A stretch of 64,000 nucleotides of DNA, from positions 1 through 64,000 of the forward strand of contig CAIVRI010000028.1 in NCBI GenBank assembly GCA_903908265.1, in the 5' to 3' direction. Position numbers and translations under genes: made by a program. Below the pieces are notes generated by a model. That model saw only the letters and a program-made list of their open reading frames with translations. It had not been told where the DNA came from and did not search any database. Shown here piece by piece: positions 43,055-51,115 of this stretch; position 1 is the stretch's first letter; each line of letters starts with the position of its first letter. Source of the DNA: an uncultured Pseudomonadota bacterium (GTDB lineage Bacteria > Pseudomonadota > Gammaproteobacteria > Steroidobacterales > Steroidobacteraceae).

Positions 43055-45064
43055 TTACCGCGTCGGGTCGTCGGCGCCTCGACGCACCGCTGCCGCAATG
43101 GCGAAGAACACATCGGTGTTATCGATCACACCATGGAATCGGCGACTGCCGGCGCCGGCTGCAGACAGTGGCACATCGGCACCGGTATGCGTTGCCTGCT
43201 CCCCTTCCACCTGGCCCGTCACCAGAAACTCGGCCGTCTGATCCCGTTGTAGGGGCGACAGTGGATAGTTGCGCGGGTAGACCGGAAACGGCGATGGCGC
43301 CTGCACCGGTTGCAATGCGTCAACCAACGGGCGGGGATTGGCAAGCCAGTCTTCGTGCCGATCCGCGTTCGCGCCATAACCGATCAGTAATTTATGGTCC
43401 GGATCCATCGTTTCCGGATAGCCATCACTGAGCAGATGATAGGCAGGGAAGCCCGCTTGTTCGTAACTACCGACCACGCCATTACGCATGCCGATTCCGG
43501 CAGGGTTCTGCCCTCGCGCGCGCAGTTCCTCCTGCGCGAGTCGCGACGCACCAAGGAGCGAGGAACCGCCGGTCTCATGGTCGGCCGTGACCAGCACGAG
43601 TGTGTCGGGGTGCCGATCCGCATAGGCCTTGGCCACAGCAACGGCACGATCGAACTCCAATACTTCGAGGATCCAGCGATCGGCATCCATCGCATGGGTC
43701 TGCTTATCGATCGATGCCCCCTCGATCATCAAATAAAAGCCTTTCGGCGCGCGCTCCAACACGGCCAAGGCCTTCGCCGCCATCGCATCGAGCATCGGTT
43801 GATCGGGCAGTCCAAAATCCGCAGTCACCGTGCCGGTGCCGCGCTGGCCTTGTACCTTGTCGTAGGCGACATTCATATTGCCGTAGGCAAACAGTCCGAG
43901 GATCGGCTTTGCACCATCCAGCGCCGCCAAGGCGTGGGCGTCGGCGGCATACGCAAAGCCTGCCGCCTGAAAGTCAGCAATCAAATCGCGTTCGGGATCG
44001 ACGCGGCCCGTCGCTGCGCCCCAACCGGCCGACAGCGCTGCGGATAACTGGTAGTCCGTCTTCTCGCTGCGCGTACTGCCCGGTGTACCCACCGGCAGAA
44101 ACCAACGCCGCCCACCCCCCATCAACACGGCAAGGCCCGTCAGCCCGCGATCGTCTAGGTACTGATCGACAATGCCCGTGCCGGCATTACGACTCGCGGT
44201 ATGGACGGCGTTGGCCGCGGGTGTGGCGTCAAAGACATCGGCCGTGGTCACCAGTCCAAGAGCGGTGCCCTGGGTGCGGTGCAAGTACTCTGCGAGATAC
44301 TCAACGCGCGGATTATCGAAAGGATCCACGGTGTCATCCGGCCAAACCCCCTCTTCGTTATTCGCAGCCTTGTTGCCGGTCACGTAGTTCGACATACCGG
44401 GTGCCGAGTCGGTCACAATGGAGTTGAGGCTCGCCGTACGCACCAGCGCCACTTCGCTGAACCGATCCATCGCCAGCAGGCCCTTTGCCTTACCCTGCGC
44501 ATAGCCGGCCGCCACCACCCGCGCCGCCGTACGGTGCGCAATGCCCATCCCGTCGCCGAGCAACAGGATCACATTCTTGACGCGTCGACCTTTGCCGACG
44601 AGCCCCTCGATCGCAAACTCTCCTTCCGCTTCGGTCGTGGCCCCATCACTCTGGACGGCGCGCACCACGAGACGATGACGGCCCGGTGTCGCGGCGCTAA
44701 AGGCGCGTACCGAGGCCACGACCGTACCCAGCGGCGTCGGGCGCCCGTCTCCCAGGGTCGGCCGTAGACCGCTGCGCACGATCTCCGCGGCAGCGCCCTG
44801 AACCTGGGCACCGTCGACGCGGAAATCCACCGTTTGGATCTGAGCGCCCGGATCCGGCACCACAGTGGCTTGCAAATCGAAGCGTTGCCCTGGCAAAAAG
44901 CGTGCAATCAGCGGCTCCGAGTGGCCAGTGCGGAAGCGTTCGCTCGGCGGCGTCAACCGCACAACCAGCGGTGCGGCCAAGACGCTCCCGACACACAGTA
45001 CCGCGAGTAGCCCCGCACCCACCGATCGATGAACTAGCAACAAGCAGCACCTCCGCAGCGCCAC
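43055..45064 (-). CDS. Alkaline phosphatase, exported, with N-terminal beta domain
   Basis: A 669-residue exported phosphomonoesterase, longer than the E. coli enzyme of about 470. A signal peptide occupies residues 1-31. Residues about 33-155 form an Ig-like beta region (FDLQATVVPDPGAQIQTVDFRVDG, then RHRLVVRAVQSDGATTEAEG). The catalytic domain starts at VKNVILLLGDGMG with metal ligand Asp171 and has the nucleophile Ser220 in TDSAPGMSNYVTGNK, then EGASIDKQTHAMD and VTADHETGG. All core ligands are visible. It starts with GTG. A location downstream of metX-metB on the same strand, 33 nt after metB, makes co-transcription geometrically impossible upstream-first: this gene precedes none of them, being separated by its own start at 45064 from metB's end at 45098. 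Confidence 0.9.
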   Translation of the reverse strand: MALRRCCLLLVHRSVGAGLLAVLCVGSVLAAPLVVRLTPPSERFRTGHSEPLIARFLPGQRFDLQATVVPDPGAQIQTVDFRVDGAQVQGAAAEIVRSGLRPTLGDGRPTPLGTVVASVRAFSAATPGRHRLVVRAVQSDGATTEAEGEFAIEGLVGKGRRVKNVILLLGDGMGIAHRTAARVVAAGYAQGKAKGLLAMDRFSEVALVRTASLNSIVTDSAPGMSNYVTGNKAANNEEGVWPDDTVDPFDNPRVEYLAEYLHRTQGTALGLVTTADVFDATPAANAVHTASRNAGTGIVDQYLDDRGLTGLAVLMGGGRRWFLPVGTPGSTRSEKTDYQLSAALSAGWGAATGRVDPERDLIADFQAAGFAYAADAHALAALDGAKPILGLFAYGNMNVAYDKVQGQRGTGTVTADFGLPDQPMLDAMAAKALAVLERAPKGFYLMIEGASIDKQTHAMDADRWILEVLEFDRAVAVAKAYADRHPDTLVLVTADHETGGSSLLGASRLAQEELRARGQNPAGIGMRNGVVGSYEQAGFPAYHLLSDGYPETMDPDHKLLIGYGANADRHEDWLANPRPLVDALQPVQAPSPFPVYPRNYPLSPLQRDQTAEFLVTGQVEGEQATHTGADVPLSAAGAGSRRFHGVIDNTDVFFAIAAAVRRGADDPTR

Positions 45065-45097
45065 GCGCCGATCACGCGCAGTGACGTGGCGCCTAAA

Positions 45098-46264
45098 TTA
45101 ACGCGCCGCGTGCGCCCGATCTAGGCCTGCCACTACATCGGCGAGCAAGTCCGCCGGATCTTCAATGCCCACCGAGAGACGCAACAGTCCATCCACCAAG
45201 CCGGCGCGCAACTTGGCGTCCGGCGCCAAGGCGGCATGGGTCATGGTTGCGGGGTGCGATACCAAGCTCTCTACACCCCCCAAGGACTCGGCCAAAGTGA
45301 AACACGCCAGTGCAGACAGGAACGCTTCCACAGCCGGCACGCCACCACGCAGTTCAAAACTCAGCATCGCACCGAAGCCCGATTGCTGGCGTGCCGCCAA
45401 CGCATGTTGCGGATGGCTCGTTATACCCGGATAGTGCACCGCAGCCACTGCCGGATGGGCGGACAGCGCCTGCGCCAACACCTGCGCATTGCTTGCATGC
45501 ACCGCCAAACGGGCATGCAAGGTCCGCAATCCGCGCAACGTCAAATAGCTGTCGAAGGCGCTGCCCGTGAGTCCAAGACAGTTGGCCCACCACGCCATGT
45601 CCTCCTGCAGTGCCGCCGTGGAGGAAATCACCACCCCGCCGACAACGTCGCTATGCCCGTTCAAATATTTGGTCGTGGAATGCACCACGATATCCGCCCC
45701 ATAAGCGAAGGGCTGCTGCCATACCGGAGTTAGAAAGGTGTTATCGACCGCCACCGTTGCGCCCACGGCCTTCGCCGCCGGAATTGCCTGCGCAAGGTCC
45801 GTAATGCTGAGCAGTGGATTGGACGGCGTCTCGATCCAGACCAACCGGGGTCGCTCGGTCAGGGCTTCGGCATAGGCCGCCGAATCCGAAAAATCGACGA
45901 AGCGCACCCGAATGGCGCTCTGACGTTCCAGCGCGAGGAACAGTCGCACCGTGCCGCCATAGCAGTCGTGCGGCGCCAAGATCAGATCACCGGATTTACA
46001 TTGTTGGTGCACGACCAGACTAATTGCACCCATACCCGACGAGGTGACGACGGCGCCAACGCCCTCCTCCAATGCCGCGAGTGCGTCGCCGAGTTGATCG
46101 CGGGTCGGATTAGCCGAGCGCGAGTAGTCATAGCGGCCTTTGCCGCCAAAACCGTCAAACGCATAATTCGAACTCAAGTAAATCGGCGGCACTACGGCTC
46201 GATGTTCTACATCCGTCGTGAGTGCAGCGCGTACCGTACGGGTCCGGCGGGAAGGAGTCTTCAT
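45098..46264 (-). CDS. metB: Cystathionine gamma-synthase / O-succinylhomoserine (thiol)-lyase type PLP enzyme
   Basis: Couples an activated homoserine ester with Cys (or sulfide) in Met synthesis. The 388-residue protein is of the Cys/Met-metabolism PLP family: YDYSRSANPTR (45-55), SSGMGAI (75-81), the aldimine-forming Lys199 in VVHSTTKYLNGHSDV, and AESLGGVESLVSHPATMTHA near the C-terminus. Family members differ by reaction (gamma-synthase, gamma-lyase, sulfhydrylase); the adjacent metX supports a biosynthetic gamma-synthase. It overlaps metX by 4 nt (ATGA) and is therefore under the same SAM-I riboswitch. Alkaline phosphatase follows 33 nt downstream on the same strand. Confidence 0.93.
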   Translation of the reverse strand: MKTPSRRTRTVRAALTTDVEHRAVVPPIYLSSNYAFDGFGGKGRYDYSRSANPTRDQLGDALAALEEGVGAVVTSSGMGAISLVVHQQCKSGDLILAPHDCYGGTVRLFLALERQSAIRVRFVDFSDSAAYAEALTERPRLVWIETPSNPLLSITDLAQAIPAAKAVGATVAVDNTFLTPVWQQPFAYGADIVVHSTTKYLNGHSDVVGGVVISSTAALQEDMAWWANCLGLTGSAFDSYLTLRGLRTLHARLAVHASNAQVLAQALSAHPAVAAVHYPGITSHPQHALAARQQSGFGAMLSFELRGGVPAVEAFLSALACFTLAESLGGVESLVSHPATMTHAALAPDAKLRAGLVDGLLRLSVGIEDPADLLADVVAGLDRAHAAR

Positions 46265-47265
46265 ACGTGCGTTCCTGCAATCGCCGCGGCGAAAATCGGC
46301 CGCAGGGCTTCACCCTCTTTTAAGAAGGCATCATGGCCATAAATGGAGTCGAGAGTCACGAGCCGACCCGCTGGCAATCGCGTCACGAATTCCTGTAAAT
46401 GCCGATACGGCACCAACGCATCCTCGGGCACCGCTACCACTGCCGTGGGCACCGCGACCGTTGCGGCATCAATACTGAACAAATCAATCGACTCCGAGAG
46501 GGCCACGAAGGATTCTGGTCGGTATTGCGCCACATAAGCGTCGCCGCGCGCAAACAGATAGTCCTCGACGGGCAACCGAAAGCGATCGGCATCGCGACGT
46601 GCGGGGCCTGAAAAGCGGGTTTCAAACTCGCGTGGCGTGCGATAAGTCGTCATCGCCAACGCCCGCGCCAACTTGAGGGCACCTTCCGCATCACCGTTTT
46701 GTATACCGAAACGGACCATCTCGCGCTCCACCGCGCGCCAACCCGCCGACAGCGGGTGCACCCGATCCGCGGCAGAAATCACCAGCAAACGCGGCGCCAA
46801 TATCGGGTAACGCGCGCCCAGAGACATCACCACCTGTCCGCCATACGACGCGCCAACGGCCGCCTGCAGCACGATGCCGAGGCGCTGCAAGACCAGCGCA
46901 ATGGCATCGGCTTGATCGTGTGCACTAATCGGCGCAAAAGGTGCGCCGCCGCGCGCAGGCCCAGTGGAGTCCGCACTACCACCCAGATAATCGATACCCA
47001 GTACGCGGTACCGTCGGGTATCCAGTGCCCGACCGCTACCGACCACCGCCGACCACCAACCGTTATCGTCACTGCCTACCCGTCGGTGACCGGAAATGCC
47101 GCCGATGGCCAAGACCACCGGCGCGTCACTGGGACCCACCAAGCGCCACGCCAGACGTGCCGCAGCCAGCATGCCGCCATGATGCAACGGCCACGGGGCC
47201 GGCAAAGCAATAACGCCTTCGCTGCTTGGAACGGCGGGAAGACCCGCTTCAGACACCACAGACAT
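46261..47265 (-). CDS. metX: Homoserine O-acyltransferase (MetX family)
   Basis: An alpha/beta-hydrolase that acylates homoserine, the first dedicated step of Met synthesis. The 334-residue protein carries the nucleophile Ser140 in VGASYGGQVVM, with Asp282 (PEDALVP) and His311 (YGHDAF) completing the triad. At 334 residues it is shorter than typical MetX (about 370-380), as in xanthomonads, where many MetX-type enzymes have been shown to use succinyl-CoA rather than acetyl-CoA; acyl specificity is therefore left open. GAGGAG precedes the ATG and is partly buried in a hairpin downstream of a SAM-I aptamer, so high SAM should reduce expression of metX-metB. Confidence 0.9.
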   Translation of the reverse strand: MSVVSEAGLPAVPSSEGVIALPAPWPLHHGGMLAAARLAWRLVGPSDAPVVLAIGGISGHRRVGSDDNGWWSAVVGSGRALDTRRYRVLGIDYLGGSADSTGPARGGAPFAPISAHDQADAIALVLQRLGIVLQAAVGASYGGQVVMSLGARYPILAPRLLVISAADRVHPLSAGWRAVEREMVRFGIQNGDAEGALKLARALAMTTYRTPREFETRFSGPARRDADRFRLPVEDYLFARGDAYVAQYRPESFVALSESIDLFSIDAATVAVPTAVVAVPEDALVPYRHLQEFVTRLPAGRLVTLDSIYGHDAFLKEGEALRPIFAAAIAGTHV

Positions 47266-47269
47266 CGAT

Positions 47270-47303
47270 ACTCCTCAGGACGCCACGCACAGGGACTCCT
47301 GAG
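47270..47303 (-). promoter_or_regulatory. Ribosome-binding-site hairpin (riboswitch expression platform)
   Basis: In the minus-strand mRNA, CTCAGGA (47297-47303) pairs with TCCTGAG (47274-47280), whose last bases run into the GAGGAG ribosome binding site at 47271-47276 just before the metX ATG. The hairpin would hide half of the site. This points to translational control by the upstream SAM-I aptamer rather than a terminator, as no T-tract is present. Confidence 0.55.
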
Positions 47304-47340
47304 TTGCGCCGAGGCGCCGCCGGACCGGACGGTCCGAGCT

Positions 47341-47445
47341 GCCCATCTACCGATACCCGGGGGCATCGCAGGAGTTGGCACCTGAACGCTTCGCGCAGGT
47401 TGCCCCGGCTTCAAAGGGCCAGTCCCTCAGCCGGTCTAGATGGGC
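47341..47445 (-). ncRNA. SAM-I (S-box) riboswitch aptamer
   Basis: In the metX leader the P1 helix GCCCATCTA/TAGATGGGC closes a domain of about 105 nt. Inside it are the S-box landmarks GAGGGACTGGCCC, GAAGCCGGGGCAACC and AGGTGCCAACTCCTGC in the right order. These match the SAM-I consensus (GAGGGACTGGCCC..GAAACCCGGCAACC..GGTGCTAATTCC) closely. It would bind S-adenosylmethionine and switch metX-metB off when SAM is plentiful. Confidence 0.95.
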
Positions 47446-47505
47446 GCGCGCAGTGTACGGTCCCACCAACGGAGGGTCAACGACTTGCCTCGCATCGGCT
47501 AATGC

Positions 47506-47519
47506 ACTAATGTATTAGT
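47506..47519. promoter_or_regulatory. Palindromic TrpR-type operator candidate
   Basis: ACTAAT-GT-ATTAGT is a perfect inverted repeat with 6-bp arms, 22 bp before the TrpR-like gene. It resembles the CTAG-rich palindromes bound by TrpR-family proteins. It overlaps a possible -10 (TAATGT at 47508) spaced 17 bp from TTGCCT at 47485, so binding would block the promoter of the TrpR-like-his operon. A GTACGCTAT direct repeat (47518-47526 and 47534-47542) follows. Confidence 0.5.
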
Positions 47520-47540
47520 ACGCTATTACATTGGTACGCT

Positions 47541-47855
47541 ATGAAATTGCATCGCCCCGCCGATCCCATCGCCGCAGACTTGGCCGAAACGGCCTTGTAT
47601 GCCGCGCTGCAGTCCCTGCAGAGTACCGACGAGTGTCGGCGCTTCTTTCGCGACTTGTGTACTCCCGCCGAGATCCAAGCCCTATCGGACCGCTGGACCG
47701 TAGTCGGGCTACTCGAGAAAAACCTGCCCTACCGGGAGATCGCGCGCCGCACCGGTGTCAGTGTCACCACCATCGGGCGGGTCGCCCGCGCTCTTTCGAC
47801 CGGCCATGGCGGCTATGACCTTGCCCGCAGTCGCCTGGGCGGTACCGATGGATAA
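47541..47855 (+). CDS. TrpR/YerC-family transcriptional regulator
   Basis: A 104-residue helix-turn-helix protein of the TrpR/YerC-YecD family. It shows FFRDLCTPAEIQALSDRWTVVGLLEKNLPYREIARRTGVSVTTIGRVARAL, of which the recognition helix segment REIARRTGVSVTTIGRV (about 66-82) and the preceding TPAEI..L.DRW are decisive. YerC-type genes head his operons in xanthomonads. The ATG is at 47541 with no good ribosome binding site, and the stop overlaps the hisG start by 8 nt. A palindrome upstream suggests autoregulation and control of his. The ligand (Trp, His or another) cannot be told from sequence. Confidence 0.9.
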   Translation: MKLHRPADPIAADLAETALYAALQSLQSTDECRRFFRDLCTPAEIQALSDRWTVVGLLEKNLPYREIARRTGVSVTTIGRVARALSTGHGGYDLARSRLGGTDG

Positions 47856-48747
47856 GGCCCAACGACTGCAAGTGGCCGTGCAAAAGTCTGGGCGCCTCAC
47901 GGACCACTGCCTTGACCTCCTCGCGCGCTGCGGGCTCAAGTCCTCGCGCGGCAAAGACCAATTACTGTGCTTCGGCGAAAACATGCCCCTCGACGTCCTG
48001 CTCGTGCGTGACGATGATATTCCTGACTTGGTGCGCGAGGACGTGTGTGACCTTGGCATCGTCGGCGGCAACGTGCTGGAAGAACGGCGACTGGCGTGCC
48101 TCGCCGCCGGCATCGGCCCGCTGTTCGAAGTGCTGCAACCACTCGACTTCGGGCGCTGCCGGCTGTCGATCGCCGTCCCCGAAGGCTGCGCCTGGGCGGG
48201 ACCCCAGAGTCTGACTGGACTGCGAATCGCCACCACGTACCCGTACCTCACGGAGCAGTATCTGCACCAGCACGGCGTGCAGGCCCAGATCATGACGCTG
48301 TCCGGTGCCGTCGAAATCGCACCCCGGCTGGGTCGTGCCGAAGCGATCTGCGATCTCGTCTCCACCGGTGGCACACTGCGCGCCAACCATCTCACCGAAG
48401 TGGCCACGATCTTCGAGAGTCAGGCCCTGCTGATCCGTACACCGGTACCGCTCAGTCCCGACAAAGAGGCGTGGCTGCAGCGCATACTGATGCGCATCGA
48501 TGGCGTGCAGCAGGTCAAGGAGAGCAAATACATCATGTTGCACGCGCCGCGTTCGGCGCTGCCGGAGATTCGGCGCCTGCTGCCGGGCTCAGAATACCCC
48601 ACCATCGTGCCCCTCGAGGGCACGACCGAAAAAGTGGCCGTGCATGCGGTGTGTCGCGAGAACGTCTTCTGGGAAACACTCGAGGCCCTCAAGGCCGCCG
48701 GCGCCAGCGCCCTACTGGTTCTGCCGGTCGAGAAAATGCTGCCATGA
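47848..48747 (+). CDS. hisG: ATP phosphoribosyltransferase, long form
   Basis: First enzyme of His synthesis, joining PRPP and ATP. The 299-residue length marks the long form with a C-terminal regulatory domain (about 220-299, ending AVCRENVFWETLEALKAAGAS...) that binds His, so it does not need HisZ. The catalytic part has QKSGRL, DVLLVRDDDIPDLV, DLGIVGGNVLEE and the PRPP-site ICDLVSTGGTLRANHL. The ATG at 47848 overlaps the regulator gene by 8 nt. Confidence 0.97.
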   Translation: MDKAQRLQVAVQKSGRLTDHCLDLLARCGLKSSRGKDQLLCFGENMPLDVLLVRDDDIPDLVREDVCDLGIVGGNVLEERRLACLAAGIGPLFEVLQPLDFGRCRLSIAVPEGCAWAGPQSLTGLRIATTYPYLTEQYLHQHGVQAQIMTLSGAVEIAPRLGRAEAICDLVSTGGTLRANHLTEVATIFESQALLIRTPVPLSPDKEAWLQRILMRIDGVQQVKESKYIMLHAPRSALPEIRRLLPGSEYPTIVPLEGTTEKVAVHAVCRENVFWETLEALKAAGASALLVLPVEKMLP

Positions 48748-50054
48748 GGCTGGCGCTGCACGACTGGTCCGCGCTCGACGCCAGCGCACGCGCGGCCTTA
48801 CTGACGCGGCCTTCGGTCGTGATTGGCGCGCGCATCCAAGCAGCCGTCGCCGAGATTCTTGCCGACGTACGCCGCCGTGGCGATGACGCCGTGCGCGATT
48901 TTACGCTCCGCTTTGACGGCGTGAAACTGACCCGCAGCCGCGTCGATGCCGCCGAGTTTCTCTGGGCAGAAAGCCAACTGACGGACCTCGATATTGCCGC
49001 CATCGAACGCGCCATCGATACCGTGCAGCGCTTCCATGCCGCCCAGCGTCCGCCCAATCTACGCATCGAGACCGCACCCGGCGTCGTCTGCGAACGGATC
49101 TACCTGCCCTTAGAGGCGGTCGGCTTGTACGTGCCGGCCGGATCCGCAGCGCTCCCTTCCACGGCGATTATGACGGCGGTACCTGCGGCGCTCGCCGGCT
49201 GCCCAACGCGTGTGCTCGTCACACCACCGCGCCCGGATGGCCGAGCGGACCCTGCCGTACTGGTCGCTGCGCGTCGCGCAGGAATCGAGCACGTGCACAA
49301 GATCGGCGGCGCCCAAGCAGTGGGCGCGCTGGCCTATGGCACCGAGTCGGTCTCGAAGGTCGACAAGATTTTCGGACCCGGCAACGTCTGGGTAACTGCA
49401 GCAAAATGGCAGGTGGCGGCGGATCCGGATGGTGCGGCCTTCGACTTGCCGGCCGGCCCGTCCGAAGTCATGGTAATCGCCGACGATAGCGCACACCCAA
49501 CTTTCGTTGCGGCCGACCTGCTCGCCCAAGCAGAACATGACCCGAGCGCGCAAGTCATCCTCGTCACACCCTCACGCCCGTTGGCTATTGCAGTGCGCGC
49601 TGCCGTCGATGCACAACTGCGTGCACTAGCGCGTCAGACGATCGCAGCGGCAGCGCTAGCGAACAGCCGCATCCTTTTGGTCGACTCCTTAGACACGGCC
49701 TGCACGGTCGCCAATGCCTACGCACCCGAGCATCTGATCATCGCGGTCGATGGTGCGCGGGCGCTGCTCGCGCAGATCCGCGCCGCCGGATCCGTGTTTT
49801 TGGGTCACTGGTCGCCCGAATCGGTTGGCGATTATTGCAGCGGCACCAACCATGTGTTGCCCACCAACGGCTACGCGCGCGCCTACTCTGGCCTGTCGCT
49901 GGACAATTTTCTACGCACGATCACCGTGCAGGAACTCTCGCCTGCGGGCCTACAGGATCTCGGCCCGGTGGCGGTACGACTTGCCGGCTTGGAAGGGCTA
50001 GGCGCGCACGCCGAAGCGGTGCGGGTCCGGCTCGCCGTATTGGAACGCACATGA
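48744..50054 (+). CDS. hisD: Histidinol dehydrogenase
   Basis: Zinc- and NAD-dependent enzyme that oxidises histidinol to His in two steps. The 436-residue protein has YLPLEAVGLYVPAGSAALPST, KIGGAQAVGALAYGTESV, KIFGPGN, DLPAGPSEVMVIAD and LLAQAEHDPSAQ, and the C-terminal APEHLII and GDYCSGTNHVLPT stretches (His, Glu and Asp metal/base residues). The ATG at 48744 overlaps hisG as ATGA and the stop overlaps hisC likewise. Confidence 0.98.
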   Translation: MRLALHDWSALDASARAALLTRPSVVIGARIQAAVAEILADVRRRGDDAVRDFTLRFDGVKLTRSRVDAAEFLWAESQLTDLDIAAIERAIDTVQRFHAAQRPPNLRIETAPGVVCERIYLPLEAVGLYVPAGSAALPSTAIMTAVPAALAGCPTRVLVTPPRPDGRADPAVLVAARRAGIEHVHKIGGAQAVGALAYGTESVSKVDKIFGPGNVWVTAAKWQVAADPDGAAFDLPAGPSEVMVIADDSAHPTFVAADLLAQAEHDPSAQVILVTPSRPLAIAVRAAVDAQLRALARQTIAAAALANSRILLVDSLDTACTVANAYAPEHLIIAVDGARALLAQIRAAGSVFLGHWSPESVGDYCSGTNHVLPTNGYARAYSGLSLDNFLRTITVQELSPAGLQDLGPVAVRLAGLEGLGAHAEAVRVRLAVLERT

Positions 50055-51115
50055 ACATCGCTGACCGACTAGGCCGACCGGATCTACGCACACTGCAGGC
50101 CTACGCCTTGCCAAGCGCCAGCACGACGCACGTGCGTTTGCACGCCAACGAAAACCCATGGCGAGCGGTCGGCGACGACACCATGGCCGGCTTGGCCCAA
50201 TATCCCGAGCCCACGCCCGCCACAGTGGGACACTGTTTGGCGACCCTCTACAACGTACCGACCACGCAGTTGTTAGCAACCCGAGGTGCGGACGAAGGCA
50301 TTGACCTGCTCACCCGCGGTTTTCTGCGGGCCGGTGTGGATGCCGCGCTCGTTTGCCCACCGACCTTTGGCATGTATGCCATCGCGACCAGGATTCAAGG
50401 GGCCGATCTGATTGAGGTGCCGCTGCGCCCTGCGCCGCACTTCGACTTGGATGCCCAGGCGGTCATCACCGCGTTGCAGGGCGCTCCTGTCAAGCTGGTG
50501 TTTCTCTGTTCACCCGGCAATCCGACGGGCACGACGCTGGCGCCTGCCGCGATCGAAGCGGTACTGCACGCGACGCGCGAGCGGACACTGGTAGTCATTG
50601 ACGAGGCGTATGTGGAATTTTCACAGCAGTCCTCTTGGATCGAACGCCTGCACGAATTTCCCCATCTGGTCGTCCTACGCACCTTGTCCAAAGCGTACTC
50701 GCTGGCCGGCGCTCGGGTCGGTAGTGTGATCGCCGATCCATCGATCATCGCCTTGCTGAGTAAACTGCTGCCACCCTATTCCATGTCCACCGGCACAATC
50801 GAAGCCACCCTACGTGCGCTCGCCCCGGCCGCCCTACCGATCGCCACAGCCCGCATCGAGCGCTTAATTGGCGAACGCAACCGACTGGCTGTGCGCCTGC
50901 GCACGCACCCTGCAGTACTCGCCGTCAGCCCATCCAGCAGCAATTTTCTCTTCGTCACCGTCACCGACCCCGTGGCGTTCCTGACCCGCGCCAATGCGGC
51001 AGGCTTCTTGCTACGCGACTGCACCCGCGACCCACGGACCCCGCTAGGGATTCGGATCAGCGTCTCGGCGCCCGACATTAACGACCGACTGCTGGAGGCT
51101 TTGTCGACGCCATGA
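50051..51115 (+). CDS. hisC: Histidinol-phosphate aminotransferase
   Basis: PLP enzyme converting imidazole-acetol phosphate and Glu to histidinol phosphate. The 354-residue fold type I protein shows VRLHANENPW, RGADEGIDLLTRGF, LCSPGNPTGT, VIDEAYVEF and the PLP Lys region LRTLSKAYSLAGARVG. The C-terminal GIRISV carries the substrate Arg. Four-nt overlaps at both ends continue the his operon. Confidence 0.97.
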   Translation: MNIADRLGRPDLRTLQAYALPSASTTHVRLHANENPWRAVGDDTMAGLAQYPEPTPATVGHCLATLYNVPTTQLLATRGADEGIDLLTRGFLRAGVDAALVCPPTFGMYAIATRIQGADLIEVPLRPAPHFDLDAQAVITALQGAPVKLVFLCSPGNPTGTTLAPAAIEAVLHATRERTLVVIDEAYVEFSQQSSWIERLHEFPHLVVLRTLSKAYSLAGARVGSVIADPSIIALLSKLLPPYSMSTGTIEATLRALAPAALPIATARIERLIGERNRLAVRLRTHPAVLAVSPSSSNFLFVTVTDPVAFLTRANAAGFLLRDCTRDPRTPLGIRISVSAPDINDRLLEALSTP

